Assembly (NCBI GenBank): GCA_038138625.1
Contig: JAYQEA010000037.1
Location: 1 to 33,329, forward strand
Reading direction: 5' to 3'
DNA length: 33,329 nucleotides
DNA from: JAQXDR01 sp038138625
GTDB taxonomy: Bacteria; Pseudomonadota; Alphaproteobacteria; Rhodobacterales; Rhodobacteraceae
Part shown: one piece after another, positions 23,428 through 32,488 of the stretch
How the letters are laid out: each line of letters opens with the position of its first letter
How positions within the stretch are numbered: position 1 is the first letter of the stretch
Made by a program: the position numbers and the translations under genes
The notes under the pieces: generated by a model
What the model saw: the letters and a program-made list of their open reading frames with translations, nothing else
What the model was told of the DNA's origin: nothing
Databases searched by the model: none

Positions 23428-25266
23428 ATGTTTAAGTTTTTTGAAAATCTTGTTGATCCCTATGGCGCATATGAGGAGCGCGACACTCCGCCCAAAACAC
23501 TGCTGCCCTTTCTCTGGGCGTACTGCCGACCCTTCAAGCGCGTTTTCATCTGGACGATGGCCATGGCAATTATTGTGGCAATGATCGAACTTTGGTTGAT
23601 CTGGGCTATGGGATGGGTCGTTGACATTCTGGTCGGGGATCCGAGTGATGTCTGGGACCTGCATGGTACAACCTTAATCTGGATGGCTGTGTTCGTGCTG
23701 TTTGTTCGACCGGTCGTTGGTGCATTACAGGTCGCGTTGTTAAATAATGCAATCACGCCAAATCTTGGAACAGTTATCCGATGGCGCGCGCACAAACATG
23801 TATTACGCCAATCCGTCGGATGGTTTGAGAATGATTTTGCAGGTCGGATTGCCAACCGGATTATGCAGACGCCCCCAGCAGCCGGAGAGGCTGTGTTCCA
23901 GGTATTTGACGCTGTGGGATTCGCACTTGCTTATGCAATAGGGGCGCTGGTCATTCTTGCACAGGCGGATGCGAGACTGAGCCTCCCTTTAATGATCTGG
24001 ATGGGGATTTATGCCACGTTCCTTGTTGTGACGGTACGCAGGGTTGGTCCAGCCAGCCAAAAAGCATCTGATGCGCGTAGTAAGGTCACGGGCAGGGTTG
24101 TTGACAGTTATACAAACATCCATTCAGTCAAAATGTTCGCCCATCATGATCACGAAATTGCCTATGCAAAAGAGGTGATTGAAGAAGCGCGCGAGACCTT
24201 TAAATCTGAAATGCGTATTTATACAACGCTGGATGTGACGCTTGTCGCGCTAAACGGGGCGCTGATCACAGGGATCATCGGTTTGTCGATCTATTTCTGG
24301 ACGCAGGGCACAGCAACCGTTGGACAGGTGGCGACGGCCTCGGCGTTGGCGCTTCGCATAAACTCCATGACGTTCTGGATCATGTGGGCGACGGCGACTT
24401 TGTTCAGACAACTGGGTGTGGTGGCAGAAGGCATGCAAACCATTGCCCAACCCTTGACCTTGGTGGATGCACCGGATGCAAAGCCGCTTGATCTGACAAT
24501 GGGAAAGATTCAGGTACAAAACCTGACCCATCACTACGGTCGCAATCAGGGCGGTCTTCAGAATATATCCCTAACGATAGCACCGGGCGAAAAGATCGGG
24601 CTGGTTGGGCGCTCTGGCGCAGGAAAATCAACATTCGTGAAGTTATTATTGCGGTTCTATGATCCGGAATCCGGATCAATACAGATAGACGGACAAGACA
24701 TAACGATGGTCACCCAAGACAGCTTGCGTGCGCAAATTGGGATGGTGCAACAAGACAGCGCGCTGCTGCATCGGTCTGTACGGGACAATATTCTCTATGG
24801 TCGACCGAATGCGAGCGAAGCAGAGGTGTACGAGGCTGCGAGACAGGCCCAAGCGCATGATTTTATCATGGAGCTGACCGATCCACAGGCGCGTGGGGGG
24901 TATGATGCGCAGGTGGGTGAGCGTGGCGTAAAATTGTCCGGTGGGCAGCGCCAACGTATCACTTTGGCGCGCGCGATCCTGAAGGATGCTCCGATCTTGT
25001 TACTAGACGAGGCGACCAGCGCATTGGATAGCGAAGTCGAGGCCGAAATACAGGATACGCTTTATCACATGATGGAAGGCAAGACGGTTATTGCCATTGC
25101 CCATCGCCTGTCCACGATTGCTCAAATGGATCGGATAATCGTCTTGGAAAACGGGCAAATCGTAGAAGATGGTACTCATAGCAAGCTTTTAGCCACACAA
25201 GGCTTATATGCAAAGTTCTGGGCCCGGCAATCTGGCGGGTTTTTGGATACTGAGGCTGCCGAATGA
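23428..25266 (+). CDS. ABC exporter half-transporter, subunit 1
   Basis: A 612-residue membrane ABC protein: transmembrane domain (about 25-330, about six helices) then a nucleotide-binding domain with Walker A GRSGAGKSTF, signature LSGGQRQRI, Walker B ILLLDEATSALD and the H-loop AHRLST. Every catalytic residue is canonical. The ATG at 23428 has AGGA upstream; a GTG one codon before is possible. It overlaps the next, homologous gene by 4 bases (ATGA), so the pair very probably forms a heterodimeric type IV exporter (MsbA/MDR-like). The substrate (lipid or drug) is unknown. Confidence 0.93.
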   Translation: MFKFFENLVDPYGAYEERDTPPKTLLPFLWAYCRPFKRVFIWTMAMAIIVAMIELWLIWAMGWVVDILVGDPSDVWDLHGTTLIWMAVFVLFVRPVVGALQVALLNNAITPNLGTVIRWRAHKHVLRQSVGWFENDFAGRIANRIMQTPPAAGEAVFQVFDAVGFALAYAIGALVILAQADARLSLPLMIWMGIYATFLVVTVRRVGPASQKASDARSKVTGRVVDSYTNIHSVKMFAHHDHEIAYAKEVIEEARETFKSEMRIYTTLDVTLVALNGALITGIIGLSIYFWTQGTATVGQVATASALALRINSMTFWIMWATATLFRQLGVVAEGMQTIAQPLTLVDAPDAKPLDLTMGKIQVQNLTHHYGRNQGGLQNISLTIAPGEKIGLVGRSGAGKSTFVKLLLRFYDPESGSIQIDGQDITMVTQDSLRAQIGMVQQDSALLHRSVRDNILYGRPNASEAEVYEAARQAQAHDFIMELTDPQARGGYDAQVGERGVKLSGGQRQRITLARAILKDAPILLLDEATSALDSEVEAEIQDTLYHMMEGKTVIAIAHRLSTIAQMDRIIVLENGQIVEDGTHSKLLATQGLYAKFWARQSGGFLDTEAAE

Positions 25267-27095
25267 AAAGCATCTTGATCGACCCGTTTCGTCCCGCTGA
25301 CGGACCTCCTCCGCGAAAATTGCGCCAGTTTTTTGCTTGGGGGCTACAGGGTGCCTGGCCACTGTTGTTCGGGACGGCCGTGTTATCGGTGCTCGCTGGT
25401 ATTCTGGAAGTATCGGCAGCAATGATCCTTGGAATTGTCATCGACGCGGCGTTGGAAAGCCCTTCGGAGAATTTTTTTACTACAAATCTGTGGCTGCTGG
25501 GTCTGACTGTCTTATTTTTCCTTGCCGTCAGGCCGGTTGTTTTGGGGCTGTCGTCCTATACACAGTCGGTGTTGGTGGCGCCAAACATTTTGACGCTTAC
25601 TCTGTCGCGGTTGCATCGACATACTTTGGGGCAGTCCGTCACATTTTTTGATGATGATTTTGCCGGGCGGATTGCACAAAAAGAAATGCAAACGGCGCGG
25701 GCAATGACAGATGTCGTAATAGAGATGCTGCACACTGTGCTGTTTGCACTGGCCTCTGTACTGGGTGCGATCCTGCTGCTTGGTGCCGTCGACGGACGGA
25801 TTGCGTTTGGCCTTTTGATCTGGATGCTGGGGTATCTGCTGCTGATCCGTTATTTCATGCCCCGCATTCGCGTGTTGTCAAAAGCCCGCGCTGGTGCGCG
25901 CGCCATGGTGACCGGGCAGGTTGTTGATACGGTCACTAATATAAAAACGGTAAAATTGTTTGCCCATGCCGATCATGAAGATCAGGCCGCGTTGCGGGCA
26001 ATGGGAACCTTTCGAAGCAGATCCACTGAATTTGGAAAGTTATCTGCCACCTTTCGCGCGGCATTAATGGCCGTTGCAGGTATCTTGCCTGTGATGCTTG
26101 TAGGTGGGGCGCTGTACTACTGGACATTGGGACTTGTTTCAGCGGGTGAGATCGCAGCAACCGGCGCTGTTGCATTGCGGCTGGCGCAGATGACGGGCTG
26201 GGTCAGTTTTACACTGATGGCACTTTATGCCAACATTGGTGAGGTTGAGGACGGTATGCGGACGCTTACACCTCCTCATGACTTACCAGACGCGCCGAAT
26301 GCAAAGACCTTGCAGGTAACGCAGGGATGCGTTGCATTTCAGGATGTGCATTTTGCGTATGGACGTGACATCGGTGGTGTTGCGGATGTGAACTTAACCG
26401 TGCGTTCGGGTGAAAAGCTCGGCATTGTCGGAGCCTCTGGTGCGGGCAAGTCCACGCTCGTTGCGCTTTTGTTGCGGCTTTATGATCGTGAAGCTGGTCA
26501 AATCCTGATCGACGAGCAGGACGTCTCTTTGGTCACACAGGAATCCCTGCGCGACCAGATCGGGATGGTCACGCAGGAAACGGCGATGTTCAATAGATCG
26601 GCATTAGATAACATTCGGTATGGACGTCCCGATGCAAGTGACGACCAAGTCAAAGCCGCCGCCCGGCAGGCGGAAGCTCATGATTTCATCTGTGATTTGC
26701 AGGATCACGAAGGGCGCAAAGGCTACGATGCGCATTTAGGTGAGCGGGGAGTGAAGCTGTCAGGTGGACAAAGGCAGCGGATTGCATTGGCGCGCGCTAT
26801 TCTCAAAGACGCTCCAATTCTTGTTCTGGACGAGGCGACCAGTGCTTTGGATAGTGAAGTTGAAGCCGCAATTCAGACTGCTTTGGCGCGCGTAATGGAC
26901 GGTAAGACAGTCCTAGCAATCGCGCATCGTCTGTCGACAATTTCACATATGGATCGAATTGTGGTGATGGATGCTGGACATATTGTTGAACAGGGCACAC
27001 ATGATGCGCTTTTGGCGCGTAATGGGCTTTATGCGCGCTACTGGGACAGACAATCTGGCGGCTTTTTGGGCGCGCGAGAGACGGCAGCTGAATGA
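25263..27095 (+). CDS. ABC exporter half-transporter, subunit 2
   Basis: A 610-residue partner of the gene before it. Transmembrane helices are followed by an NBD with Walker A GASGAGKSTL, signature LSGGQRQRI, Walker B ILVLDEATSALD and AHRLST. Both partners keep the catalytic Glu, so neither half shows the degenerate site often found in heterodimeric exporters. The start overlaps the upstream stop (ATGA) and the stop overlaps the RNA methyltransferase start, indicating coupled translation of all three. The substrate is unknown. Confidence 0.93.
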   Translation: MKSILIDPFRPADGPPPRKLRQFFAWGLQGAWPLLFGTAVLSVLAGILEVSAAMILGIVIDAALESPSENFFTTNLWLLGLTVLFFLAVRPVVLGLSSYTQSVLVAPNILTLTLSRLHRHTLGQSVTFFDDDFAGRIAQKEMQTARAMTDVVIEMLHTVLFALASVLGAILLLGAVDGRIAFGLLIWMLGYLLLIRYFMPRIRVLSKARAGARAMVTGQVVDTVTNIKTVKLFAHADHEDQAALRAMGTFRSRSTEFGKLSATFRAALMAVAGILPVMLVGGALYYWTLGLVSAGEIAATGAVALRLAQMTGWVSFTLMALYANIGEVEDGMRTLTPPHDLPDAPNAKTLQVTQGCVAFQDVHFAYGRDIGGVADVNLTVRSGEKLGIVGASGAGKSTLVALLLRLYDREAGQILIDEQDVSLVTQESLRDQIGMVTQETAMFNRSALDNIRYGRPDASDDQVKAAARQAEAHDFICDLQDHEGRKGYDAHLGERGVKLSGGQRQRIALARAILKDAPILVLDEATSALDSEVEAAIQTALARVMDGKTVLAIAHRLSTISHMDRIVVMDAGHIVEQGTHDALLARNGLYARYWDRQSGGFLGARETAAE

Positions 27096-28309
27096 TGGAA
27101 CTTACGATAACCGAGTTGGGTCATCTGGGTGACGGTATTGCGGATGGCCCAATCTATGTGGCGGGTGCGTTGCCCGGGGAAAAGGTGACCGGTGAATTGG
27201 TCGGTGATCGATTGCAAACACCCAAAATTGTGACACCATCTTCAGATCGTGTGACCCCCCCATGTCGGCATGCGCGATCTTGTGGAGGGTGTCTGATACA
27301 ACACGCCTCGGACGACTTGGTTGCCGAATGGAAACGGACAACAGTTGAACAAGCGCTGCGTTCTCATGGGATCGAGGCGAATGTTACTGGTCCAAGGACA
27401 TCGCTTGCACGCAGTCGGCGTCGCGCCGGATTTTCCGCACGGCGCACAAAAAAAGGGGCAATGGCCGGATTTCATGCGCGCGGGTCGGATGTGTTGATTT
27501 CGGTGACTGACTGCAAATTGATTACTCCGTCTTTGAGTGGGGCTTTGCCCATGGTGGAAATCCTGGCCAAAGCCGGAGCCAGTCGCAAAAATGAGCTGTC
27601 TGTGATGGTTACCGACACGCAAACGGGGCTGGATGTCTTTGTTGGGGGTGGAAAACCGCTTGATACAAAGTTGCAGTTTGACCTTGCAGAAATCGCGCGT
27701 TCTTATGATCTTGCGCGCATTACATGGTCAGATGAGATTGCAGTACAAAGACGTGTTCCTCTTGTAGATTTTGATGGAATTTCTGTGCCTTTGCCTCCGG
27801 GCGCATTTTTGCAGGCAACTTCAGCCGGTGAAGAGGCATTAAGACGATTTGTTTTGGACAATCTACAAGGTGCAACGCATGTTTTGGACTTGTTCAGTGG
27901 ATGTGGAACCTTTTCGTTACCATTATCGCAACAGGCGCGTGTTCATGCGGTAGAGAATGATGCAGGGATGTTGAATGCCCTTGATCAGGGTTGGCGACAT
28001 GGTAACGGATTAAAACAGGTAACAACGGAACAGCGGGATTTGTTTCGTAACCCTGTTTTGCCATTTGAATTGAAACGCTTTGATGCCGTCGTTCTGGATC
28101 CGCCCAGAGCGGGAGCATCGGCACAGGTTAAACAATTAAGCGAAAGCCACGCAAATCGCATAGTTTATGTGTCCTGCAATCCCGCAACTTTTGCCCGCGA
28201 TGCGTCCCAACTACTTTTTTCCGGCTATAAAATGAGCCCTATTCAAATCGTTGATCAATTTCGCTGGTCCAGTCATGTTGAATTATGCGCGTCTTTCCAC
28301 CGCAACTAG
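27092..28309 (+). CDS. Class I SAM-dependent RNA (uracil-C5) methyltransferase, RlmD/RlmC/TrmA family
   Basis: A 405-residue enzyme of the RumA family. A short N-terminal part without a full TRAM domain leads to an iron-sulfur cysteine set (Cys58, Cys64, Cys67 in PPCRHARSCGGC, and Cys141 in VTDCKLI), typical of RlmD. The Rossmann SAM site has LDLFSGCGTFSLPL, then VVLDPPRAGA and the catalytic VSCNPATFARD with the nucleophilic Cys. The likely product is m5U in 23S rRNA, but the exact base cannot be assigned. The start ATG overlaps the stop of ABC subunit 2. Confidence 0.9.
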   Translation: MMELTITELGHLGDGIADGPIYVAGALPGEKVTGELVGDRLQTPKIVTPSSDRVTPPCRHARSCGGCLIQHASDDLVAEWKRTTVEQALRSHGIEANVTGPRTSLARSRRRAGFSARRTKKGAMAGFHARGSDVLISVTDCKLITPSLSGALPMVEILAKAGASRKNELSVMVTDTQTGLDVFVGGGKPLDTKLQFDLAEIARSYDLARITWSDEIAVQRRVPLVDFDGISVPLPPGAFLQATSAGEEALRRFVLDNLQGATHVLDLFSGCGTFSLPLSQQARVHAVENDAGMLNALDQGWRHGNGLKQVTTEQRDLFRNPVLPFELKRFDAVVLDPPRAGASAQVKQLSESHANRIVYVSCNPATFARDASQLLFSGYKMSPIQIVDQFRWSSHVELCASFHRN

Positions 28310-28393
28310 ACGCGTGGATAAAAAGTTCTTTTCCAGCTGTGACAAACTGATTAGCGATTGGCGTAAGCAAGTTTCTTCAATGATAGCGCATTT

Positions 28394-28885
28394 ATGACTT
28401 TATTTAGATTAATCCTAGCAGGGGCTCTTTTTATATTGGGGGGGTGCTCAGTCTATCCACCTTTGACCGATGAAACCGAGATAACGGGTATTTTGGTCGA
28501 AAAACAGGAACGACGGCTATTTCTCGTGTCCGACAGTCGACCTGTGGCCGTCTTTCCTATTCACTTGGGACATAGTCCAACAGGAAAAAAAGAGAGAGAA
28601 GGAGATGGGAAAACGCCAGAGGGAACCTATGTTATCGACCGCAAGAACCCGAATAGTTCGTTTCACTTATCGCTCGGAATTTCTTATCCAAATCATAAAG
28701 ATATTGAAAATGCAGCCCTTTTGGGGGCACCCCCAGGGGGTGACATATTCATCCACGGCATGCCAAATGGCTACCGCGCAGTTGCCGAAGACTGGACCGA
28801 GGGGTGTATAGCAGTTTCCAACGAACATATTGAGACAATATACCAATTTGTGAAAAACGGGACTCCGATTACGATCGTACCATAA
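28394..28885 (+). CDS. L,D-transpeptidase (YkuD) lipoprotein
   Basis: Predicted lipoprotein of 163 residues: signal sequence with lipobox LGGC, Cys18 as the lipidated residue. A YkuD/L,D-transpeptidase catalytic domain follows, with the conserved His121 in FIHGMPNG and Cys138 in WTEGCIAVSN. Such enzymes cross-link peptidoglycan 3-3 or attach proteins to it. I see no LysM or other binding domain. No homologous gene is nearby. The 84 bases before it hold no clear promoter; 28886-29073 after it has no gene I can support. Confidence 0.9.
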   Translation: MTLFRLILAGALFILGGCSVYPPLTDETEITGILVEKQERRLFLVSDSRPVAVFPIHLGHSPTGKKEREGDGKTPEGTYVIDRKNPNSSFHLSLGISYPNHKDIENAALLGAPPGGDIFIHGMPNGYRAVAEDWTEGCIAVSNEHIETIYQFVKNGTPITIVP

Positions 28886-29073
28886 ATGTTGTGTTTGGGG
28901 ATATTCCTGCAAGTAGCAGTTTTTTGAATAGCGAAACAAAGATTGACCGTTTGAGATGCATTGAAAAAACAACTATTCCACAGCTGAACGATAAATTTGC
29001 GCCAACAGTGCGATAGTAAAATTCCCAACTACCATCAAACCAGCGACAACGCTGCAACCAAAACGAGGCCAAA

Positions 29074-29685
29074 ATGACCAACCACCTATATCAGGGCGAC
29101 CTTCCGGATGGACTGGACCTCGGGGACGTTGTGGCAATTGACTGTGAAACGATGGGCTTGCGGCCTTATCGCGATCGCTTGTGTTTGGTTCAGCTCTCGT
29201 CTGGGGACGGGCATGCACATATGGTGCAGATCGCCGCCGGACAGACCCGCGCGCCCAATCTAGAAGCGATGTTGACCAATCCTAAAGTATTGAAACTATT
29301 TCATTTTGGGAGGTTTGATATTGCCGCCCTGTTTCATGCTTTTGGCGTTCAAACCAAGCCTGTCTACTGCACAAAAATTGCGTCCAAAATGACGCGCACC
29401 TATACAGACAGACATGGATTGAAAAATCTGTTGCAGGAATTGTTGAATATCGACATTTCCAAACAACAACAAACAAGTGATTGGGGCGCTGGGGATTTGA
29501 CTGCGGCACAATTGGATTATGCAGCCTCGGACGTATTATATCTGCATCAATTGCGTGAAGTGCTGAATGCAAGGCTATCGCGTGAGGGACGCGCGAAACT
29601 GGCACAGGCCTGTTTTGACTTCTTACCGGAGCGAGCCTTGTTAGATTTGGCTGGCTGGCCTGATGAAGATATTTTCGCGCACTAA
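29074..29685 (+). CDS. rnd: Ribonuclease D-type 3'-5' exonuclease (short form)
   Basis: DEDDy exonuclease of 203 residues. The DEDD residues are visible: DCE (Asp23, Glu25) in VVAIDCETMGLR, FGRFDIAAL, and YAASDVLYLHQL with the last Tyr and Asp. It contains only the exonuclease domain; E. coli RNase D (~375 residues) also has HRDC domains, which are absent here. The start ATG has GAGG upstream. It sits 0-1 bases before lptC (TAATG), so it is co-transcribed with the lpt genes. It may process tRNA or other RNAs; its role with LptC is unexplained. Confidence 0.88.
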   Translation: MTNHLYQGDLPDGLDLGDVVAIDCETMGLRPYRDRLCLVQLSSGDGHAHMVQIAAGQTRAPNLEAMLTNPKVLKLFHFGRFDIAALFHAFGVQTKPVYCTKIASKMTRTYTDRHGLKNLLQELLNIDISKQQQTSDWGAGDLTAAQLDYAASDVLYLHQLREVLNARLSREGRAKLAQACFDFLPERALLDLAGWPDEDIFAH

Positions 29686-30275
29686 TGATGGATCGTGCGG
29701 ATACCCTTCATGGCCGGACCGTTTTCTGGCTAAAGATAGCGATGCCGCTGATGGCCTTGACTCTTTTGTCCACCGTATTTCTGTTTTCGCGGACTGCAGA
29801 CACCGGGCGTAGCGTGCCTTTGGTGAATAACTCAGAAAACCGTATCTCAAAACAGCAAATCACCGCGCCTAAATATTCAGGCGTAACGGACCGGGGCGAT
29901 ATAATCTCGATCATGGCGGATCGCGCGATGCCGAGCGATGAGGGTGCGGCCGCAGATCGGTTCAGCGCACAAATCGACTCTATATCTGGTCGCAAAATCA
30001 ATCTGGGGGCGCAGTCAGCTTGGCTGGACACGGATGCTTCATTGATGCATTTTGAAGACGACGTGTATGTTGAAGAGTCCGCCGGATATAGAGTTCACAC
30101 GCAGGCTTTGGTGTCCCACCTAGATAAATTGCATGTCGAAACGCTGGCTCCTGTGACGGTAACTGGGCCGATTGGGCGATTTTATGCCGGGCATATGATA
30201 ATTCACGTGCCAGAACCCGATGGCGGTGTGCAAATCCTTTTCACTAACGGTGTAAACTTGCTATACGAACCCTGA
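29685..30275 (+). CDS. lptC: LPS export ABC transporter periplasmic protein LptC
   Basis: Bitopic inner-membrane component of the Lpt bridge that passes LPS from LptBFG to LptA. The 196-residue product has one N-terminal membrane segment (about 15-35, WLKIAMPLMALTLLSTVFLF) and a periplasmic beta-jellyroll domain. The sequence is divergent, as is usual for LptC, but position immediately before lptA and lptB fixes the identity. Its start overlaps the rnd stop (TAATG). Confidence 0.88.
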   Translation: MMDRADTLHGRTVFWLKIAMPLMALTLLSTVFLFSRTADTGRSVPLVNNSENRISKQQITAPKYSGVTDRGDIISIMADRAMPSDEGAAADRFSAQIDSISGRKINLGAQSAWLDTDASLMHFEDDVYVEESAGYRVHTQALVSHLDKLHVETLAPVTVTGPIGRFYAGHMIIHVPEPDGGVQILFTNGVNLLYEP

Positions 30276-30277
30276 TC

Positions 30278-30787
30278 ATGGGGATGAGGGTTGCTATGCT
30301 TGGTACGAGAGTTTTGGCTGCGGGAGCAGTCGTGTTTTGGGCGTCTTTAGGCCTTGCGCAGACAACTGAAGTCAATTTTGGAAACCCATCCGACAATAGC
30401 GATCTTCCGATCGAGGTCTCAGCGGAAAGCCTAGCGATAGATCAAGATACGGGCGTCGCTGAATACCGTGGTGATGTGGTTATCTCCCAAGGTGAAATGC
30501 GGTTGGCAGCGGCCAGTGTTTTGATTGTTTATGATGAAGATGCGGGTGAGATTGACCGCATGGAAGCTACAGGCGGGGTCACTTTGGTCAGTCAGCCCGA
30601 TGCAGCAGAAGCCCAAAATGCGGTGTACATGGTGCGTGAGTCTAAACTTCGGCTGACTGGGTCAGTGCTTTTGACGCAGGGAATCAATGCATTGGCATCT
30701 GACGAGATGGTGGTTGATCTGGAAAACGGGACAGCGCAAATTCTGGGCCGGGTGCGAACCGTTTTGAACCCTTCACGGCAAGACTGA
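30278..30787 (+). CDS. lptA: LPS transport periplasmic protein LptA
   Basis: Periplasmic beta-jellyroll protein that forms the filament carrying LPS across the periplasm. An N-terminal signal peptide (about 1-28, cleavage near LGLAQ) is followed by an OstA-like domain: IEVSAESLAIDQDTGVAEYRGDVVISQGEMRL. Three ATGs are possible (residues 1, 3 and 7); AGGG before the third makes 30296 a reasonable start. It overlaps lptB by one base. lptF/lptG are not in the window. Confidence 0.9.
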   Translation: MGMRVAMLGTRVLAAGAVVFWASLGLAQTTEVNFGNPSDNSDLPIEVSAESLAIDQDTGVAEYRGDVVISQGEMRLAAASVLIVYDEDAGEIDRMEATGGVTLVSQPDAAEAQNAVYMVRESKLRLTGSVLLTQGINALASDEMVVDLENGTAQILGRVRTVLNPSRQD

Positions 30788-31551
30788 TGTCTGGACTTAG
30801 TCTATCGGTGACATCCGGGGATAGCGGTCTCAAAATCCGGCACCTTCGTAAAAGTTATAAGAAACGCGTCGTTATTCGGGATGTGAGTCTGGATTTGCAT
30901 CGCGGAGAAGTCGTTGGCTTGCTGGGGCCGAATGGATGCGGTAAAACCACATCGTTTTATTCCATCGCAGGGCTGGTAATTCCCGAGGCGGGCCAGGTGC
31001 TGATTGACGGTCGGGATGTAACAAACCTGCCAATGTACCGCCGTGCGCGCATGGGGATTGGCTATCTTCCTCAGGAAATGTCCATTTTTCGTGGTCTGTC
31101 CGTTGANNNNNNNNNNNNTATTTTATCAGTTCTTGAAATTACTCTCAGAGATCGACACGCGCGCCGAGAACGGCTTGAAGAGCTACTCAGCGAGTTTTCT
31201 ATCGAACATCTTCGTCGTGCACCGTCGTTGGCATTGTCAGGAGGAGAGCGCCGGCGCGTTGAAATAGCGCGGTGCCTTGCGGCAGATCCAAAATATCTCT
31301 TGCTTGATGAGCCTTTTGCTGGAGTAGATCCAATATCTGTTGGGGATATTCGTCATTTGGTTTCTGATTTAAAAAAACGTGGGATTGGTGTGCTAATCAC
31401 TGATCACAACGTAAGAGAAACGCTTGAGATTGTTGATCGAGCATATATCTTGCACGACGGCGGGGTGTTGATGTCTGGTGCTCCTGAGGATGTCGTACGT
31501 AACAATAACGTACGGCGCGTTTATCTTGGAGAAGATTTCAAAATCTCATGA
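30787..31551 (+). CDS. lptB: LPS export ABC transporter ATPase LptB
   Basis: ATPase driving LPS extraction by LptFG. Walker A is GPNGCGKTTS, the signature LALSGGERRRVEIARCLA, Walker B KYLLLDEPFAGVDPIS and the H-loop TDHNVRETL. About 254 residues are interrupted by 12 Ns at 31107-31118. In the family this place reads about GLSVEDNI..VLE; on both sides of the Ns the frame is open and family-like, but the number of residues implied (five unknown) is about two more than the usual spacing, so the gap size may not be exact. The gene is not disrupted beyond the gap. LptC-LptA-LptB order is conserved. Confidence 0.9.
   Translation: MSGLSLSVTSGDSGLKIRHLRKSYKKRVVIRDVSLDLHRGEVVGLLGPNGCGKTTSFYSIAGLVIPEAGQVLIDGRDVTNLPMYRRARMGIGYLPQEMSIFRGLSVXXXXXILSVLEITLRDRHARRERLEELLSEFSIEHLRRAPSLALSGGERRRVEIARCLAADPKYLLLDEPFAGVDPISVGDIRHLVSDLKKRGIGVLITDHNVRETLEIVDRAYILHDGGVLMSGAPEDVVRNNNVRRVYLGEDFKIS
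31107..31118. other. Assembly gap (12 Ns) inside lptB
   Basis: Twelve unknown bases between ...GTTGA and TATTTTATC. The reading frame is kept in phase, but the length is probably an estimate rather than a true count. Confidence 0.99.
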
Positions 31552-31877
31552 TCTTGTGCATGCCCAAACTGCAGATAAGCACGGCTACGCGTTTACCCGT
31601 CAAAAATTTTCTGTATTTGTGATAAATTAAGGGTGTTGTGAGATCACATTCACTGCTGATTTACCAAGATCGCGCTGAGTCCATTGACAGTACAACTTTG
31701 TTGGTTCTCAATTGTAGGCATGACGCCATTGAAACTTGACCGTCTGTATCTGACACCGCTCCTTATCGGGGCCGGGTTTGATCGACCAAAAGCCATGCGT
31801 CTTTTTTCGTCAATGTGCAATTGTTGCGTCTGGATAGACGTCTTTCAGCCTTTGACTCACCCTAAATAGGAGCCGCC
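31552..31877. other. Non-coding gap before hpf
   Basis: 326 bases with no supported gene; rpoN, present between lptB and hpf in E. coli, is absent. TTGACA at 31684 and TTGACC at 31736 could be -35 elements, but the -10 matches are weak. The promoter of hpf is probably here. No clear terminator for lptB is visible. Confidence 0.5.
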
Positions 31878-32441
31878 ATGCGTTATCAGATCACGGGAAA
31901 GCATATCGATATTGGACAAGCCTTACAGACACATGTACGCGCCGAATTGGACGCGGCCGTACAAAAATATGCCAGTCGCCCGACGGATGCGAATGTCATT
32001 TTTTCAAAAAGTGCATACGAATTTGTGTGTGAGGCGACAGTACATTTGTCGACTGGCCTGACGGCTTCGGCGAGAGCGCATGCGACCGAGATCTACGCTG
32101 CTTTTGATTCTTGCAGCGAAAAAATGGAAAAACAGCTTCGGCGATATAAGCGTCGTTTGAAAGATCATCACAAAGATCGGACAGAACCCGTTGAACTTAG
32201 CGGTGCGTCCTCGTATATCCTCGCTGTAGACAGTGATTCCGACGATCAAGAGCCAGAGTCGCTGCAGCCGATAATCGTTGCAGAGATGGAAACAAAAATT
32301 CCGTCTCTGAGTGTTGGAGAGGCTGTAATGCAAATGGAGCTTATGGGTTCACCAGTTTTGGTTTTTAGGAATGAAGGTAAAAACGGTGTAAACGTCGTCT
32401 ATCGGCGGGAAGATGGGAATATTGGGTGGATTGACCCATAG
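31878..32441 (+). CDS. hpf: Ribosome hibernation promoting factor, long form
   Basis: Long HPF (187 residues) that dimerises ribosomes into inactive 100S particles in stationary phase. The N-terminal HPF/RaiA domain (about 1-105) starts MRYQITGKHIDIGQALQTHV and contains the basic helix KMEKQLRRYKRRLKDHHKDR. After an acidic linker, the C-terminal dimerisation domain (about 130-187) has AVMQMELMGSPVLVFRNEG and VVYRREDGNIGWIDP. AGGAG lies upstream of the ATG. ptsN follows, as in many proteobacteria. Confidence 0.95.
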   Translation: MRYQITGKHIDIGQALQTHVRAELDAAVQKYASRPTDANVIFSKSAYEFVCEATVHLSTGLTASARAHATEIYAAFDSCSEKMEKQLRRYKRRLKDHHKDRTEPVELSGASSYILAVDSDSDDQEPESLQPIIVAEMETKIPSLSVGEAVMQMELMGSPVLVFRNEGKNGVNVVYRREDGNIGWIDP

Positions 32442-32488
32442 GTTACCTTGGCACCACATGTTGAATTTGGCCTGAAAGACAGGATTGA

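Noticed and set aside
28973..29073. Minus-strand frame with a hydrophobic stretch VVAGLMVVGNFTIALLAQIY
   Set aside because: It has no start codon for a sensible length and overlaps the rnd start; kept only as a curiosity.
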